DNA of 20,187 nucleotides from Zygophlyctis sp. KS116 (lineage: Eukaryota; Chytridiomycota): positions 1-20,187 of the forward strand of contig BAAFSQ010000183.1 of the NCBI GenBank assembly GCA_054661495.1, given 5' to 3'. The notes beneath the pieces are model-generated. The model ran no database searches. It was given only the letters and a program-made list of their open reading frames with translations, and was not told the DNA's origin. Position 1 is the stretch's first letter. Each line of letters starts with the position of its first letter. Of the stretch, positions 7,568-16,817 are shown piece by piece. The position numbers and the translations under genes were made by a program.

Positions 7568-10022
7568 ATGATCAAGGATTTTGAGTCTGAGAGCTTCAAT
7601 GCAAAGAGCTATGCAAACAAGATACTTTCAGAATCTACAGCGTCAAACGGACTCTTGGAATTAGAAGAAAACATTTGTAACTTGAATCTAAAAATTCAAG
7701 AAATTATTCTGAATTCACAGGGAGAATTGATTTCAAACTCTTCTTTTAATAGTTTGGAAAAATCTACACTGGAATACAACTCACAACTGCAAGGAATTAA
7801 TAAGAAATTTCAGGGAATAAAGGAGAAATCACTCTTTTTATGGCAGGAAATGGCTAATAAATCTCTACAACTGGAATCTGAAATTGAAAAATCTAAAATT
7901 TCTAAAGCTTTAATCAGATTTCTAAATTTATACAAGAGACTAGAAAATTCAGAGTCTAATTCAGAGCCAAATTCAGGGATTTTACACGACTTGAATGCTA
8001 TTATAAAGGAATATGACTTGAAAAGAATTGAAATTGTACGAGAAAAAGTACAAGTAATTCAAGAATATCAGGAAAAAACTAATGATTTTGCTAAAAGTAG
8101 GCTAGAAAATGCTCTAGAAAGTTCAAATTTACAAGATATAATACTCGGATTAGGAATATTTTACAATTTAGATACTCTAGATACTAAAGTATTGGAAATT
8201 TTAGACTGCATTTTGAAAAATATTTCAAATCATGTAGAAAATGGACTTGATTCAGAGAATTTTGGGAAAATAATGAAGAGTGCTGTTAAAAGAGTACATG
8301 AACCGACAATTTCAGACGCTAATTCTAGAAATTGGATCAAGGAATTATGGGAAAATGTAGAGAAAATGACTCAAGGGATTTATAAGGAATGTGTAAAGGT
8401 ATGAAGATTTTTCTAAAGAATTGGTTTATAATTTGGAAAAAGGGCTGGAAGGAGTTGGGATGGAGTCAAATCAGGATGTTTTGGGAATGATTACAACTGT
8501 AAGTTTTTTAAAAAATTTAAATATTTTTTAGAAATTGCAAGAGCCAATAGGGATTTATTTTTGGAATAATTTTGCTAGTATTTTAGAAAAAGGGATAAGG
8601 CGTGCAATTAAAGGTATTTCTTTTTATAAAAATTATGCAAAGGATCAACTTTTTTACAGCAAACGTTTCAGGCAGAGTATCCTAGATTATTAAGGCTTTT
8701 TCATGATTTTTTAAGTCGGATTGCGTTAGTAAATGGTTATTTAGGACAAGATTTTTTAAAGAATCCGGAAAGTTTGTCTATTTTAAAGGTTTTGGCGAAT
8801 TTTGAATCTGCATATTTGTCAAAGTCTCTAACAAGGCTTTTGGATCCTATTAATTCTTGTTTTCCTGAAGGAGGCGGAGGACTATCAAAAATATCACCAA
8901 GAAAAGATGACGTAGACAAACTTGTGAGAATTATTGGATTGTACTTTATAATAATTTATTTTTAGGGAATTGGATGTGGTCAAATTTGATTCTCATTTAT
9001 TAAAAATGGTAGCAAAGCATGTTAATAAAGCTTTGGGATTATATCTCTTGAAAATGGAGCAACTTTTTTCTGTGTCAGGTACAGTATCTCATGCCCAGAC
9101 ATCAAATGTACATGTTGTAAACTGCTTATGGCATCTAAAAGAAACCTTTTATAGTCTATCAAACGACTATTATGGATCAAGTATTTTTGAATCTCTGTTG
9201 GATCAGACCGAGGTATTAAAGATTTCTGATATTTTAGTCAATTACAAATATTTTAAAACATATCGTTGAACAGCTATATCTTTCAATATCTAGAGAGCTT
9301 GAAAGCGTAATTTTGAAAATTCACAAGGACGATTATTTCAAGTATTTTTTATAAAGTTACACTATAGAAACAAGATAGTCTCTCCATCGACCAAATCAAC
9401 AAATGGCGGATTCCTTCGTGATTTTACAATCAAATTAAAATGGTTCCAAACAGAACTTCTCTGTAAAATAAACTGTAATGAGGAATCTAAATCATGGTAA
9501 TCTTTTGAAAATAATGGTAGGAATCAAGTTCTTGTTCAGCGAATTATAAAGATTTTCGTTCGACATGCTTCAATTGTCCGACCTCTTTCTGAGGATGGAA
9601 AAGTCAAACTTGCTGGCGAGATAACTCAATTTGAATTTTCACTATCCCAATTTTGTAATGGAGTTGGTATTAAATTAGAAACTGATTCTTTTCTATCTAA
9701 TTCTTACAAAATTCTACGGTCTTTCAAGCCTTTGCTTTTCCTGGAAACAAAACAACTTGTGGAAAAAAAGCAGATCGATTTTCTCCCTAAAATTATAGTT
9801 ATACATCACCTATTTGTACGTGCCTTTCCAAATCTATCATTACCACCTTGGCATTTCTCGTGGACAGAAGCTCAATACTCTGATTGGCTGGACAAACATG
9901 ACTCTGAAAGTCTAGGACTCCTATCTCGTTGCTGTGAAATATATGCAGAAGAAGTTAAGCGTCGTGGGGAAAAAGAATACTGCCTTGAGTATCCACTGAT
10001 CCTTCAATTGCTTAAACCGTAA
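7568..10022 (+). CDS. COG5: Conserved oligomeric Golgi complex subunit 5
   Basis: COG5 is a lobe B subunit of the COG tether, which captures retrograde vesicles at the Golgi. Eight exons are read: 7568-8392, 8418-8498, 8532-8613, 8643-8940, 8966-9212, 9238-9341, 9368-9496 and 9521-10022, giving 755 residues. Family landmarks appear in order: the FNAKSYANKIL start, coiled N-terminal helices with LIRFLNLYKRL, IYFWNNF, QAEYPRLLRL, AYLSKSLTRLLDPIN, FVRHASIVRPL and the C-terminal FSWTEAQYSDWLD with EYPLILQLL. Six introns are ordinary GT-AG of 24-33 nt. The first (8393-8417) fits frame and homology only as a 25-nt excision ending in AA rather than AG, or as a one-base sequence error (see the separate entry). 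Without splicing the gene looks like a string of broken frames, which it is not. The TLC gene follows 32 bp downstream. Confidence 0.93.
8393..8417 (+). other. Atypical 25-nt intron in COG5 (apparent GT-AA boundary)
   Basis: The upstream exon encodes ...IYKEC and the downstream exon ELVYNLEKGLEGVG, which aligns with the COG5 segment after the conserved Cys. Removing exactly 25 nt beginning GTAAAGG joins them in frame, but the excised piece ends CTAAA, with the G of the AAAG placed in the exon. Every canonical choice fails: GT at 8393 or 8399 with the AG ending at 8418 leaves the frame one base short, and GT at 8391 with that AG creates a TAA codon. A single-base error in the sequence is the simple alternative. 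Confidence 0.5.
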
Positions 10023-10054
10023 AATAGGTTTAAACGTGCGAGAAAATAAATAAA

Positions 10055-10828
10055 ATGATTTTACTCACCATGGTATCTTTCCTCTCCTATTCATGTCTAC
10101 ATTTTGTGTCTGCACTTGCCTTTAGTAGATATAGTAAGAGACTAAAGACTCTATCCAGTGATGATAGAATCTATTTGGCTGAAAAGTAACTTAACTCTAC
10201 TTATTCTAGGATTTGCTCTTCGGTCAATGCATTGATAGTCGGCTATACAGGACTATCGTTGCTAATATTCAATGATGTTTTTGAAGATCCATGGGATAGC
10301 TTTCCCAGTCAGTTAGAGGTTCTGTACCCATTATACACTGGATATTGTTTGTATGATATGATTACCATGGCGTACCAAACTCAGCATTGGTCAATGTGGC
10401 TACATCACATACTGGGAGTAGCTGGATCTATTCTAACATTTTTTGGAAGAACTGGGGCATATTATTCAACTTGGTTCATGATCACTGAGACGACTGCAGT
10501 TTTTGACAATGCCAACTGGTACTTTAAAATATTATATATGCCTGATTTGGACACTTTATCAAAGCTGAAATGGAATCAGTTTTTAACAGTCACTAGAGCT
10601 TTATCATTTGTTATTACTAGACTCCCGATTGGTCCGTATAGTTTGTATAGAAGTAGTTTCAAGTTCAAAGATGACAAGGGACTCTTAAATGAATGGCTCT
10701 CACTTCCATTCTTCATATCTATTCCTGGATCAATGATTTTATTCTTGTTTACGTTTCTCAATACTGCCTGGACACTTGTCCTTTTAAAGAAGGCAATTGA
10801 TCGATTCAAGATCAAGAAAGTGGCTTAA
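10055..10828 (+). CDS. TLC-domain multi-pass membrane protein (TLCD4/TMEM56-like)
   Basis: Two exons, 10055-10185 and 10210-10828, with a 24-nt intron at 10186-10209, give 249 residues. Several hydrophobic segments are visible, starting with a membrane helix at residues ~1-22 and including helices around 45-65, 112-125, 150-170 and 212-235. The TLC signature is present: HWSMWLHHILG (paired His ~109-110), followed by an ETT motif in the next helix and a Asn-Trp pair downstream. TLC proteins are named for TRAM, Lag1 and CLN8. Lag1 is ceramide synthase, while the TLCD4 subgroup has no settled activity. The sequence resembles TLCD4 more than ceramide synthase because it is short and lacks the extended Lag1 region. 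Its TAA stop (10826-10828) shares bases with the TAA stop of the opposite-strand Ctr gene. Confidence 0.85.
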
Positions 10829-11189
10829 TTTGATTTAAACAGCAAAAGACCTAAAAAGTGACCACATAAAATAGCTATTAGAAATCCAGCGTTTCCAGTG
10901 ATTATGATTAAGATTAGTAGATACTCGAGTAATTTAATTGAAGTCTTGAGTAATGCATTTTTAACAATCAGCATCTCCTTTTTATAAACTCCTTTTAATG
11001 TTGGTTTTAAGAGTGAAGCTCTTGGAACATTGATTGAAGATAATACTTGATAACCAATTGCGATTACAAATACAAAAATTAAAAATCCAAAATATTCACC
11101 ATAAGTATGAGGAACCCATCCCGAGAATAATAATTCTTGTCTTTATGATTACAAACTCTCTCTTACCTCCATCCAAAGTGAAGGCTCAT
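10825..11189 (-). CDS. Small Ctr-type copper transporter family protein lacking the MxxxM motif
   Basis: Two exons, 11189-11167 and 11140-10825, joined by removal of a 26-nt intron (11141-11166), give 112 residues. The first exon encodes only eight residues (MSLHFGWR, the last codon split), yet splicing restores the typical Ctr start, MSLHFGWRQELLFSGW. Three helices are visible: ~25-43, ~76-94 and ~94-110. The GxxxG helix-packing motif of TM3 is intact (Gly101, Gly105). In TM2 the methionine pair that forms the copper selectivity filter, expected at residues 84 and 88, is Ile and Ile, and the following T-x-N triplet reads TGN. No Met-rich N-terminus is present. Ctr proteins form trimers carrying Cu(I); this one may be an accessory or non-transporting subunit. 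Its stop codon interlocks with that of the TLC gene. Confidence 0.8.
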
Positions 11190-11275
11190 TTTAAAATTTC
11201 CGCTTGTATACAATTCTGTATCGGGAAATTCATTCTAAATTGTCTAAACAAACATATATTTCCAGAAATAATAAA

Positions 11276-11722
11276 TCAAAACGGAGCTCTACCAATGATA
11301 TTTCCCTGAGGCCAATAATGACAAGTCACTATTTCACAGTTTTTACGAGGATTGACACTCTTTGCACAACCAATCTTTCTAGTATCTTTCCAAACCAGTT
11401 GGGTAAAGTGATTCAAGATTCCTCTTCTCCAAGAGACTCTCTCCTTGTACCATAAAGAAACAGCATCTCTAAATGAAAATGGTGATGATCTTCCCGTCAT
11501 ATACAAGTTTTCTCCGACTCCACTTTTACCTGAATGTTTTAGAATACAACCAGCGTCACTCAAAGATTTAGAGACTGCATAAGCCGATGCTGCCAATTTA
11601 TTATCCCATGATACCGGACCCACTCCAACCAATTGTCTAGCTTTATTAGTTTCCCTTAATGATCCAAAAATATGCTTTACAGCCATGATTGATGCAATCC
11701 AGAAAAAAAAGATGATTTTCAT
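11276..11722 (-). CDS. Secreted CAP/SCP (PR-1-like) domain protein
   Basis: This single-exon gene encodes 148 residues. Residues 1-16 are a short hydrophobic leader (MKIIFFFWIASIMAV), probably a signal peptide. The rest is one CAP domain. All four cavity residues typical of CAP proteins can be placed: His63 (LKHSG), Glu71 (GENLY), Glu94 (WYKE) and His105 in the HFTQLVW signature. A CHYWPQGN motif follows near the end. Cysteines at 59, 119, 129 and 134 could form two disulfides. Fungal CAP proteins (Pry type) are secreted and several bind sterols or other lipids; in parasites and symbionts they are often abundant secreted proteins. Which applies here cannot be told from sequence. There is no C-terminal anchor. 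It lies next to the only long spacer of the window, which probably holds its promoter. Confidence 0.93.
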   Translation of the reverse strand: MKIIFFFWIASIMAVKHIFGSLRETNKARQLVGVGPVSWDNKLAASAYAVSKSLSDAGCILKHSGKSGVGENLYMTGRSSPFSFRDAVSLWYKERVSWRRGILNHFTQLVWKDTRKIGCAKSVNPRKNCEIVTCHYWPQGNIIGRAPF

Positions 11723-12146
11723 TTCTTGTCCAATGTTACTACCCTAGGCTTGCCGCTGACGGACCCGATCTCTCTCTTGTTTTTTCTGCTTGTCCGGTTC
11801 TAAAACAGCAAAAAAGTTCAAATTTTTATCCGCAGTGCTTATAAAAGGGAAATTTTTACTAAATTTTTCATGATCCAGAATTCCTGAATCGAGCTCTGTA
11901 TGACCTTGCCTGTCATTTGTCTAGGGTACTATAAAATCTGAAATCTACAATCTACAATGGACAGATTACAGGTGGGGTGGTAAAGTAGGTCAGTGTCCAG
12001 GGTACTTTGGAGACAAACTGAAAGAATTCAGCGATTAAATTCTAGATGAATGCATGATTATTAAATACAAGAATTAAATATTATTAATAAATTTAAATTC
12101 ATTTTTTGAGTCTTGAGATTTTACTTTTAGAATTTCTTGAAAAAAA
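11723..12146. other. 424-bp divergent spacer with repeats, hairpins and a TATA-like box
   Basis: This is the only spacer over 300 bp. No open reading frame of note and no tRNA were seen. It holds a TATAAAAG box on the + strand at 11840-11847, followed by a short AT hairpin (AAATTT, TTACT, AAATTT). A 13-nt direct repeat TGTCYAGGGTACT occurs at 11918-11930 and 11994-12006, and TCTACAA is repeated in tandem near 11943-11957. An inverted repeat, TGGACA at 11958-11963 and TGTCCA at 11994-11999, flanks a G-rich segment. It probably carries the divergent promoters of the CAP and SAPS genes. A small structured non-coding RNA is possible but not shown. Confidence 0.5.
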
Positions 12147-14831
12147 ATGTTTTGGAAATTTGGATTTCATTCTTCTTCTCCCATAGACTCTCTGCTAGAC
12201 AAATCTAGTGTAACTTTAGAAGAGATTCTAGATCAGGAACAAGTTTTACAAGAAACTAAAGGGAAAAATGAGAAATTGTTGAATTTCATCTCAAAACCAG
12301 AAATTATAAAACAATTGTTAAACTATTTGCGACAAAACTCTAAATATTCTTTTCAAACTATTGAAATTTTAAGTTGTGAAGTGGAAATGTTTTATACGAA
12401 TCTATTCAAGAATTTAGAAATTCTAAAGGAATTTTGGACTTTTTTGGATTCAGAGGAAATATTAGACTTGAATGCTTCTTATTTTGCTAGAAGTAATATT
12501 ATTTTTCTTCAAAAAAGGCCAAAACAAGTATTTTTAAATTCTAAATTTTAGATGTTGGATTTCTTGAAATCAATGGAAAATATTGTACCTAGACTATTAA
12601 AACACTTGAAGACGGCTTCAATAATTGATATTATAATGAAATTAATCAGTTTAGATGATTTAATGGATGGAGAGGGAATAGTAGATGTATTTATTGATTT
12701 TTTTTAATAGGAAAAAGTGGTTGGCTGATCAAGGACTAATTGAAACTCTGATTAGTAATTTTGATCCGAAATTAGATACTTTTGTACTATTTGTAAATTA
12801 ATTTGAATAGATTCACGCGTCTGCATCTCAGGCAATTTTAGATATTATTGCTATTTCTTATCAAAATGTAATGTTGGAGCAGTCTCTAACTTATTCAAAT
12901 GAACCTAGAGGTTTTCAAATGATTAAGAGTAAATTAATTCAAAAATTAAGAAGTGCGGGTGTTTTGACAACTTTGTTGGGTTTTATGATTGATAGATCTG
13001 CAGAGAATTCAAAGAGTTCTCTAACACATGGAATTAATATAATAATGGAACTTATAAGGCGATATTGCACGTATATTTATTACTTTTCAAGTTTAGAGAT
13101 ATTGAACATTTGGAAATGCAACATCAGGAATTTAATATTGCTGTACAGCAAGGAATGGAATTAAACTCTGATCCCTCAGAAGAGGCTATTCCTTTTCTTG
13201 CAACTTGTATGAATGATGTATTTGTTACTCTGGGTAAAAATATGGCTTCTTTTTTGCAAATTCTTAAAGATCCAAAAGATGTGGTATTTTAAATTACCCT
13301 TTTAATTTAAAGAATGGTCAAGTACATACAAGTATTGGGATGATGGAACCTCTGGGATCAGAAAGGTTCAAAACTTGCGAGCTTATAGCGGAATTGGTTC
13401 ATGCTCAGTATTTGTTTATCTCTTCACCTCTCTTTGAATATCTTGTACAACATTATCCCATAGAAATCGATGATAGTAAAGAAATTGAATCAGACAGGTA
13501 CCATGATCGAGCGATTGATGGGTTATTGAGTGTGACAGAAGTGTTGCTCAAAGAAAACGTTTTTGAGATTACAATCGTAATTTACTTGTGCTAATTGAAA
13601 GGATTTATTTTTCCGCTTTAAGTGGAATAATTTTTTACATTCGGTTGTGTATGATATGATTGCTAAAGTACTAAATTCTTATTCTTTCATCCTATCCGTA
13701 TGTACACCCGCAATGTTAGATATTGAAATTTCAGAATCCAAGGATCTCTCAGTCGGTCAAGTCACAATGATTCAAGCCAGGGATCTGGTAAAACTATTGG
13801 TTCTCTCGGTTAGATTCATAATTCATACTAAATTTTTAGATTTTTGAAAAGGGTAGAGTAACTTATCGAATTTTAGAATCGGATACTTTAAACCGCGAGC
13901 AGGAGTATGTTATTTTTCGGTTTGATGACTTAGATCGCTTCGAAAAGGTCTCAGATTGGGCTACATGGGTCATTTAACTTATTTATCAGAGGAAATTATC
14001 AAGTTGACCGAAAAATGTGGACAGGATTTAGGCGAGAATTTTCAAAGCTATGTGTTCGATGATAACTGGGTGGCATATGTCACCGGTCCTCTAAAAGCTA
14101 CTAAAGAACGAGATAGCAAACCTCTTGGTGGAGGCCGACCCGAATTTCCAAACATTTTAGCACAATTTGGTGGATACCCCGGGGATGATGGGCCCAACAC
14201 AATGCAGTTGTTGAACGCTGAAAATTTCAATATAAATGCTGTAAAAGAACGGGACCAAAAGCCTGTTGGAGGAGTTAGACTGGAAATGCCGAATATTTTG
14301 ACGCAGCTGGTTGCAGATGATGTACCTAATAAGAATCAATTGCTGGAAGCTGGCGAAATACATCATTCCAGTGTATATAACAAATATTAATACCCATAGG
14401 AACCTGATGGATATAAGACGAAATGGGATTATAATCCAGATAATAGCAAAAACATCATATTATCTGATACAGAGAAAGAAAAACAATTATTTTATTCTGT
14501 AAAACTTTTTCATTAATCTTATAGAATATTCCAGAATACAATAAATCTAGCTGGAATCCCAATATGGTAGAAAATGATATCGAATTCGATGTAAACGAAG
14601 CATATCATGCCGTAATTAGAATTAACATTTTTAACCCGTTAGGATACTTCAGGATTCCAACCGACATCTAATTTTAAAGCTGATGATGCATCTACTTGGA
14701 AAGCAGATTTTGACGGTGCGTTCGGAACAGAAGAGTTGAGATCATCCTTAGACTCTATAAAATCCTCAAAATCATTTCAAGATGCACCTGGAGAAGAATG
14801 GACTGAATTCAGTTCATCTGAAGGTGCATAA
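12147..14831 (+). CDS. SAPS-family regulatory subunit of PP6/Sit4 phosphatase
   Basis: SAPS proteins bind the Sit4/PP6 catalytic subunit and direct it in cell-cycle and nutrient signalling. Twelve exons are read: 12147-12527, 12552-12686, 12718-12783, 12811-13070, 13097-13283, 13313-13576, 13602-13808, 13840-13904, 13934-14372, 14400-14498, 14525-14611 and 14643-14831, giving 792 residues; all phases agree. Landmarks include the MFWKF start with IDSLLDK and TLEEILDQE, then KLLNFISKPE, WLADQGLIE, HASASQ, LGSERFKTCELIAEL, DLFFRFKWNNFLHSVVYDMI, KGRVTYRIL and LGYMGHLTYLSEE. The acidic, Ser/Asn-rich tail ends with GEEWTEFSS. The 11 introns are 24-31 nt. Intron 2 (12687-12717) must use an AG seven bases beyond a good TAG; the nearer site shifts the frame. 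Residues ~579-616 and ~626-660 are an internal duplication not typical of the family. Confidence 0.94.
14103..14354 (+). repeat. Internal coding duplication in the SAPS gene (two ~38-residue units)
   Basis: Unit 1 begins at 14103 and unit 2 at 14244, a period of 141 nt (47 codons). Both read KERDxKPxGGxRxExPNIL, then a variable Gln-rich stretch, DDxPNxxQLLxA. The first unit aligns with the conserved SAPS segment ending in LGGxRPE, so the second looks like a later copy. The DNA has diverged, so the duplication is not recent. Confidence 0.75.
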
Positions 14832-14877
14832 TATTTAGTACTGTGATTGATTTATAAAGTTTAAGCCGTATTTTAAT

Positions 14878-16768
14878 CTATAATAATGGTTCTGTTCCAT
14901 TCCAATCGATTCCAGATGCTGGCCATTTAGTCTTGATGCAGTTTTCAATAGGTGATATGAGCTCTGGCGAATGGTAATTATTGTGTCCAAAATTTGGAGA
15001 AAGCGACAATCGAATTTCATGCTGCTGATTAGCTAGGCCGTCATAATAAAATAAATCAAATGTGGTGTTTGAGCTGGCAGGAATATGTTTTAAACTGAAT
15101 ATAATAGTATAATGAGATTCTGAACATACAACCCAAACAGGATATTTTGGGGACTTGCAATATTCACCCACTTTCAAATTTTGATAATGCTCGAAAAGAG
15201 ACAATTGTCCAAACAAAGGCTGTGAATGGATTCCTTTGATAATTTTAGGAGGATCTCCACCAAGATCAAGGTTTCCATCATGTAAATTGGATACGGCCAT
15301 CCCCATCAAGATTAAATTCACCATTTCTTGAGTGCAGTAGCTGTGCTTTCCCATTAAACGCCCATCCTTTTCATCCATATCATTACGTACGTTTTCTATC
15401 CCTCGAGAAAGAATAACAGAATACAAAAACTGTATGATGCCATTTGTGCGGCGAGAATTGATCATAAACTATTTATTAGTAAGTTTATAAGCTATTTTTA
15501 CCTGACTTTGTGTAGCTTCTATAAAATCTCTTAGAACATTAGTGTCAGTAAATTCGTGCAATTCTAGGCCCAAAAGAGATCCTGGCCCATTTGATCGAGA
15601 GCTATTTTGTCTGCTGGTTAATAAAAACAAATTTACACAACAAATATGACTTTTTTTGTCAACTTGCTAGCTTGAGTAAGTATCTCAACCATCGCATCAA
15701 ATAAAGCATTTCTGGCTTGAGCCTTATTTGGTCGTAATCTATTCAAACTATAAAATTAATAATAGCGATAAATACGATATTCCATGGTTTTGAGCATCAA
15801 AATGCAAATGCTTTACTACAAATGCCTGTACAGCGGCCAAAAGTCCACATGGTCCACCTTTTAATTGGTTTAATCCATATCTAAGCTCTTCTTCTTCCCT
15901 AAAAACAAATCCCTTCCCAGCCCATTCTTCTCCAAATGTTGCTTTTCCTTTAAACGGAAATATTACTGAATTCAAGTCTTGAAGTATTTGGGAATTGATT
16001 GGAATTCCACGACTAAACGCCCAAGTTGAAAGATTAGAAATTGGAACTGATATTTCATCATCAGAGTCAAAATCATCTGCATTAAAATCATCTATAACAA
16101 GTTCCGGTTGTCGATGAGCAGATGAAGCTCTTTTAATTCGCGGCTGCGGTGTTTGTACAGGCCTTGAAATAGCACTTGGGTTGGATGTACTAAAAGATCC
16201 CAATATTGGAGCGTTTTCATTCAAATCGACATACTTCTTGGGAGTATCTTCCCATCCTTTTGAGACCTTTTTAATAGATGATTTTCTAGAGTTTGCGAGT
16301 ACTGGCTGTATAATTTCTCCATTTCCTAACTTGTCCGATGTGTCCGATAAGATATTCATATCCTTATTTATTTTGTTTGATAACAATTTTTGTACGATAA
16401 TCTCTAAAAATGGTACTTTTTGATTATCTAATGATTAAATTGCTATTATACCTAATGATTTGTCTATAATATTCTCCAGTCCCAATAGATCAAAAAGTTC
16501 TGAACGATCGTCAATCCTAGTTTCTTTAATCTATGATATGAGTTTAATTTTCACACACCAAAATTTCCTCTTTAGCTAGCGTTTCCAGAGTCTTTCGACA
16601 GCCTAAACAAAGTAAATACTCGCGTATCAATGCCAATGACAAATCAGTAATGCTAACTTTTAAATGATCTTTTTCATTTTTTGCCGAATGGATTGGTCTA
16701 GATGGAGAAACAGGGGATATTTGACTAGTAAAAGACTGTCTAGTATCATAAATCTTGGATGATCGCAT
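14878..16768 (-). CDS. MINDY4: MINDY-4 type deubiquitinase with N-terminal LisH motif
   Basis: MINDY (FAM188) enzymes are cysteine proteases that trim ubiquitin chains, usually Lys48-linked. Six exons are read: 16768-16559, 16530-16452, 16427-15776, 15747-15637, 15613-15502 and 15468-14878, giving 584 residues. A LisH-like helix pair lies at residues ~43-72, typical of MINDY-4, followed by a low-complexity acidic linker. The catalytic domain begins near residue 225 and carries LKGGPCGLLAAVQAF with the nucleophile Cys at ~290. The catalytic His is at ~507 in VWVVCSESHYTIIFSL, and the protein ends IDWNGTEPLL as in relatives. The five introns are 23-33 nt. The 33-nt intron (15469-15501) contains TACTAAT near its 3' end, a good branch-point sequence. 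The fourth intron ends CAG before another CAG, so a one-residue acceptor alternative exists. It converges with the SAPS gene, 46 bp apart. Confidence 0.93.
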
Positions 16769-16817
16769 TACACAAAATCTTCCGAGTCAAAACGATTGCA
16801 TTACTCCTTTCTTGTTA

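Noticed and set aside
7568-10022. Use of an altered genetic code (stop codons read as amino acids) to explain broken frames
   Set aside because: The interruptions need frame changes as well as stop removal and carry GT-AG ends, and TAA, TAG and TGA all end genes at homologous positions.
11854-12115. U5 snRNA-like fragments (TTTTACTAAA at 11854 and TTTTTTGAGTCTTG at 12102)
   Set aside because: The invariant loop GCCUUUUAC is not present and the spacing is too long, so the similarity is judged coincidental in T-rich DNA; a covariance search would settle it.
12147-14831. String of short frames that looks like a decayed pseudogene
   Set aside because: Eleven 24-31 nt introns join all frames into a continuous 792-residue SAPS protein with consistent phases, so the breaks are introns.
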